Assembly: GCA_005281725.1 (NCBI GenBank) | Contig: SSBO01000009.1 | Span: 1,298,127 to 1,362,126, forward strand | DNA length: 64,000 nucleotides | Direction: 5' to 3' | Origin: Wuchereria bancrofti | Lineage: Eukaryota; Nematoda; Chromadorea; Rhabditida; Onchocercidae | Shown: piece after piece, positions 61,016 through 64,000 of the stretch | How positions within the stretch are numbered: the stretch's first letter is position 1 | How the letters are laid out: every line of letters begins with the position of its first letter | Translations under genes and position numbers: made by a program | Notes under the pieces: model-generated | What the model saw: the letters and a program-made list of their open reading frames with translations, nothing else | Databases searched by the model: none | What the model was told of the DNA's origin: nothing

Positions 61016-62473
61016 TTCGAAGTGTCTAACCGCTCAGAAAAGGTAAAAATGAGCTGAATAGAATAAATATATGTACGTATTCTTTTATTTAAATTAATTT
61101 GCATTTGTTTTTATTTCAAATATTCTTTTTTTGAATTCGAAATATTACAGGAAAGGTATATTAGCATTTAAATTATTAAAAAATGTTGCAATATCAGTGC
61201 ATTATCAGTGTGATTGATATCAGTAGATCACCTTTATTGTCAATTTATTATTCACTAGTCTTTATGAATACATTAATTTAAAATAGATTTATCATTCCTT
61301 TTCTGATACTTTGTTTAAGTTGACAATAGTATTAATAAAAACTTATCATTCAACACATCGATTATTAATAAGTAACTTTTACTCCACTAATAATTTATAC
61401 GATATAATTAAAAAAAAAGGAAACAAGTAAAGAATGGATGGGTTTACTTTTTTTTAATTCTCCACTTAAGTTTTCTATTGCTGTAGAAATTTCAAATAAT
61501 AATTCGGATCAAGCAAAATTTGATAGTTTATCTTAAATAGAGTTTTATTCTTTTTGAAAAAAAATTTTTTTATGCCATGTTTAATCTGCATTTTTCGACA
61601 TTAGTAAGAATAGAAAGGATCGAAGAAGACGATGAGATTATATATACGTGGAAAAAATAAATTCAAATTAAAAATGGAAATGAGTTAATTTCTAGAAGAA
61701 ATTCATCTAACTGAGTTCCCTAATCTTGACGATCTGAGAAGTATGAAAAGATTTAAAAGAAAATATTCCAAATTTCAAAATATAAAAAAGGTCAGATTTC
61801 AGTAAATATTCCAATATTATAATGATTGGAAAGTTTACTTAGACAAATCACTTAAATACTTAAAATTTTTTGTGCAATGTATGAAGGTATTATGGAATGA
61901 ATTATTAATGTATACATATATAAGTTTGTGAATGAAAAATTACCAAACAAGCATTTTTAGACGAAATTTTTTAATTGTATAAATTTAGAAATTTTAATGT
62001 TAAATCATAAAAAAATTAAAGTTAAAAATAATGATAATGATTGGTTTTTCAGCAGAATATTCATATTATTACTATTGTTTGGTGTCATTTTTTTTTTTGC
62101 TTTTGATGGGTAAAGTTCGGGTAGAATTAAGTATAATTTACTATTCTGAATTTTTATTGTGCAAAAATTTATAGCCGAAAGTCATAAAGGTCACTTATTT
62201 ATTTCATTTTGCGCCATAAATTCGAATATTCGAGCTTGAGTTAACAAATAAAACGAAATTTATGGTTCAATAAATTACGCAATGATTTGAAATCCCTCGT
62301 TAGTCAATAATATATGATAAATATGATTTTTACAAATATTTTTGGAACTTTGGTTATTATTCATATGAAGCAAAACAAAGCAATAATTAATTGGTAATAA
62401 TGTTAATGATAATATAATAATAACTACCATTATAATAAATAAATAAACAATCATAATAAAAACCATAATAGTA

Positions 62474-62508
<35 letters not shown>

Positions 62509-64000
62509 ATTCTTCAATATGTCAATTTGTTTTTGCTCTTCAATTTTATTCATATTTCCGACAGTTCTTCTAAACATAAAAACTTTGTGGGAAGCAAAAT
62601 GATATCATCTGAATATTATATAAACGATTGATGGAACCGCCAATTCACTGATCAAATTGATCACAAAATGGATCATCCATGGCGGATGTATGGAACAGTG
62701 AAGATGAATGAAGGAAATGATTTTCTGCAAAATTGTCAGTGAAAAATTGTAAAATGAATTTTAAAAAAATTGCCATATAAAGCAATAATTTTAAGAAATC
62801 ATTTAGACAACAAATTTTGTGTAATTTCTCCTTTTTTTCTCTTTAATGGAATTACATTTTCATTTTTATTCGAAACTTTTCCTTGATTTACATAAAATTT
62901 ACAGTTCTTAATTTACGCGAAAAGAGAATAAGATTTCTATAATCGGTTAAGATTACTATTTTTAAGAATAAATTTCTTTTTAATTTTTAAAACTGGTTCC
63001 TTTGAAATGTATTTTTTAACTACCACTTGTCATTACATTTCATATTTACATAAAACTTCTCTTTGCATATTAAAAAATTGTCAAATATAATTGTTATTAC
63101 AATTTGATTTGTTAGTTACATAAAAATAAGCAATTAAATGAATAGTTAAATTTGAAAAAAAATAAATAAATAAACGATTAAATGAATAATAAACGATCAA
63201 ATGAGTAACGAAAAAATCAATATAATATAGCAGCAGTTCAGTGGTCGTTTTCATTGTTAAATTATCATAAATTTACTTGCTGATAAGATTCTTATCATCA
63301 CATGTGATAATTTCGGTTAGAAATACGATCGAAATATGTAAACTATTTGTTCCTTCCATGCAATTGCATAGTTTGTAATAATTTTTACACATCAATCATT
63401 TCTACCTTAAATGTCCTCATTTTGCTCTTTTTTTCCTCTATTTTCATATTTCAAAATCTAAATTTATTTTATTCATTGTGTCGACATCAATTTATTATTA
63501 CCAATAATCGATGGTTTACAAAGAAAACGAAAGAAAAATATACAATATCGATTTATCAAATTTTGTGAGAAAAAAAAGATAATTAGTACTAATTACTGCT
63601 AATAAAAGAGAAATATTAAAAGTAGAATAAGCAAAAAGTTATAATTGAGAAAAAAAAAGTAATAATTGTTACATTAATGATTGAAATGAAATAAATTTAT
63701 GATAATATTGTAATATTCACAATTCAATTTTTAATTACTAATCTTTTGTAATTAGCTAAAGCATTGCTTTTAATTCGCTCTTTTTCTTTTTAATCTTAAA
63801 ATATCATTAATTATTTAAATGAAATTGTGAATTGCTAACGTCACTTTTTCATATTTTTCAAAAATATTTTTATGACATAATATTTGATAACAACAAATTC
63901 GTCACATTAATTTGCATAGCATTTGATGATAAATATGACTCATTCATAATATGTGTCATCATTTTGTCACACAAATAGACATACCGTCACGTACAACACA
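61016..64000. other. Gene-free right end of the window
   Basis: AT-rich DNA with homopolymer runs and an (AAT)n tract at 62477-62507. The longest open frames are Leu/Ile/Phe-rich and repeat-driven. It presumably contains the promoter of the minus-strand gene ending at 61015. Confidence 0.6.
62477..62507. repeat. (AAT)n microsatellite
   Basis: About ten AAT trinucleotides in a row. Confidence 0.9.

Overview
The window looks like chromosomal DNA of a parasitic nematode, most likely a filarial worm. By eye it is about three-quarters A+T and full of homopolymer runs. Genes are split into many short exons with TTTTCAG-type 3' splice sites. Two gene families present are largely nematode-specific (ground-like hedgehog-related proteins and a MOLO-1-like levamisole-receptor modulator). 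I see no bacterial-style operons, rRNA, tRNA, CRISPR array or intact transposon. All gene models were spliced by hand from reading frame, exon phase and homology recalled from known families; no search was run.

Layout. 1-4535 (+): 3' part of a PPP1R37-like leucine-rich-repeat PP1 regulator (629 aa visible). 4.5-9.3 kb: intergenic, with a weak candidate secreted ORF. 9274-11231 (+): MOLO-1-like single-pass membrane protein, 271 aa. 13107-27171 (-): a complete 17-exon TRIM9/MADD-2 E3 ligase, 764 aa, whose exons all join in phase and give RING, two B-boxes, coiled coil, COS, FN3 and SPRY. 27.2-42.5 kb: about 15 kb with no convincing gene. 42.6-48.5 kb: a nearly perfect inverted duplication. Each 2,115-bp arm carries a hypothetical 101-codon ORF, a two-exon small heat-shock protein (179 aa) and a decayed ground-like exon. 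The centre has a 668-bp spacer, a 219-bp tandem repeat and a 760-N assembly gap. 48.5-51.2 kb: orphan exons, tandem repeats and a dead LINE-type fragment. 51.2-61.0 kb (-): two ground-like genes and a hypothetical Lys-rich protein. 61-64 kb: no gene seen.

Functional links are loose, as expected for a nematode chromosome. TRIM9/MADD-2 acts in netrin-dependent axon and muscle-arm guidance. MOLO-1 proteins modulate levamisole-type acetylcholine receptors at muscle. Ground-like proteins are secreted and cuticle- or glia-associated. The sHSPs are stress chaperones. The most notable feature is the inverted sHSP cassette: its arms show no net indel and one noticed substitution, and different exon-like sequences abut its two ends. 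It is either a very recent palindromic duplication or a scaffolding artefact around the gap.
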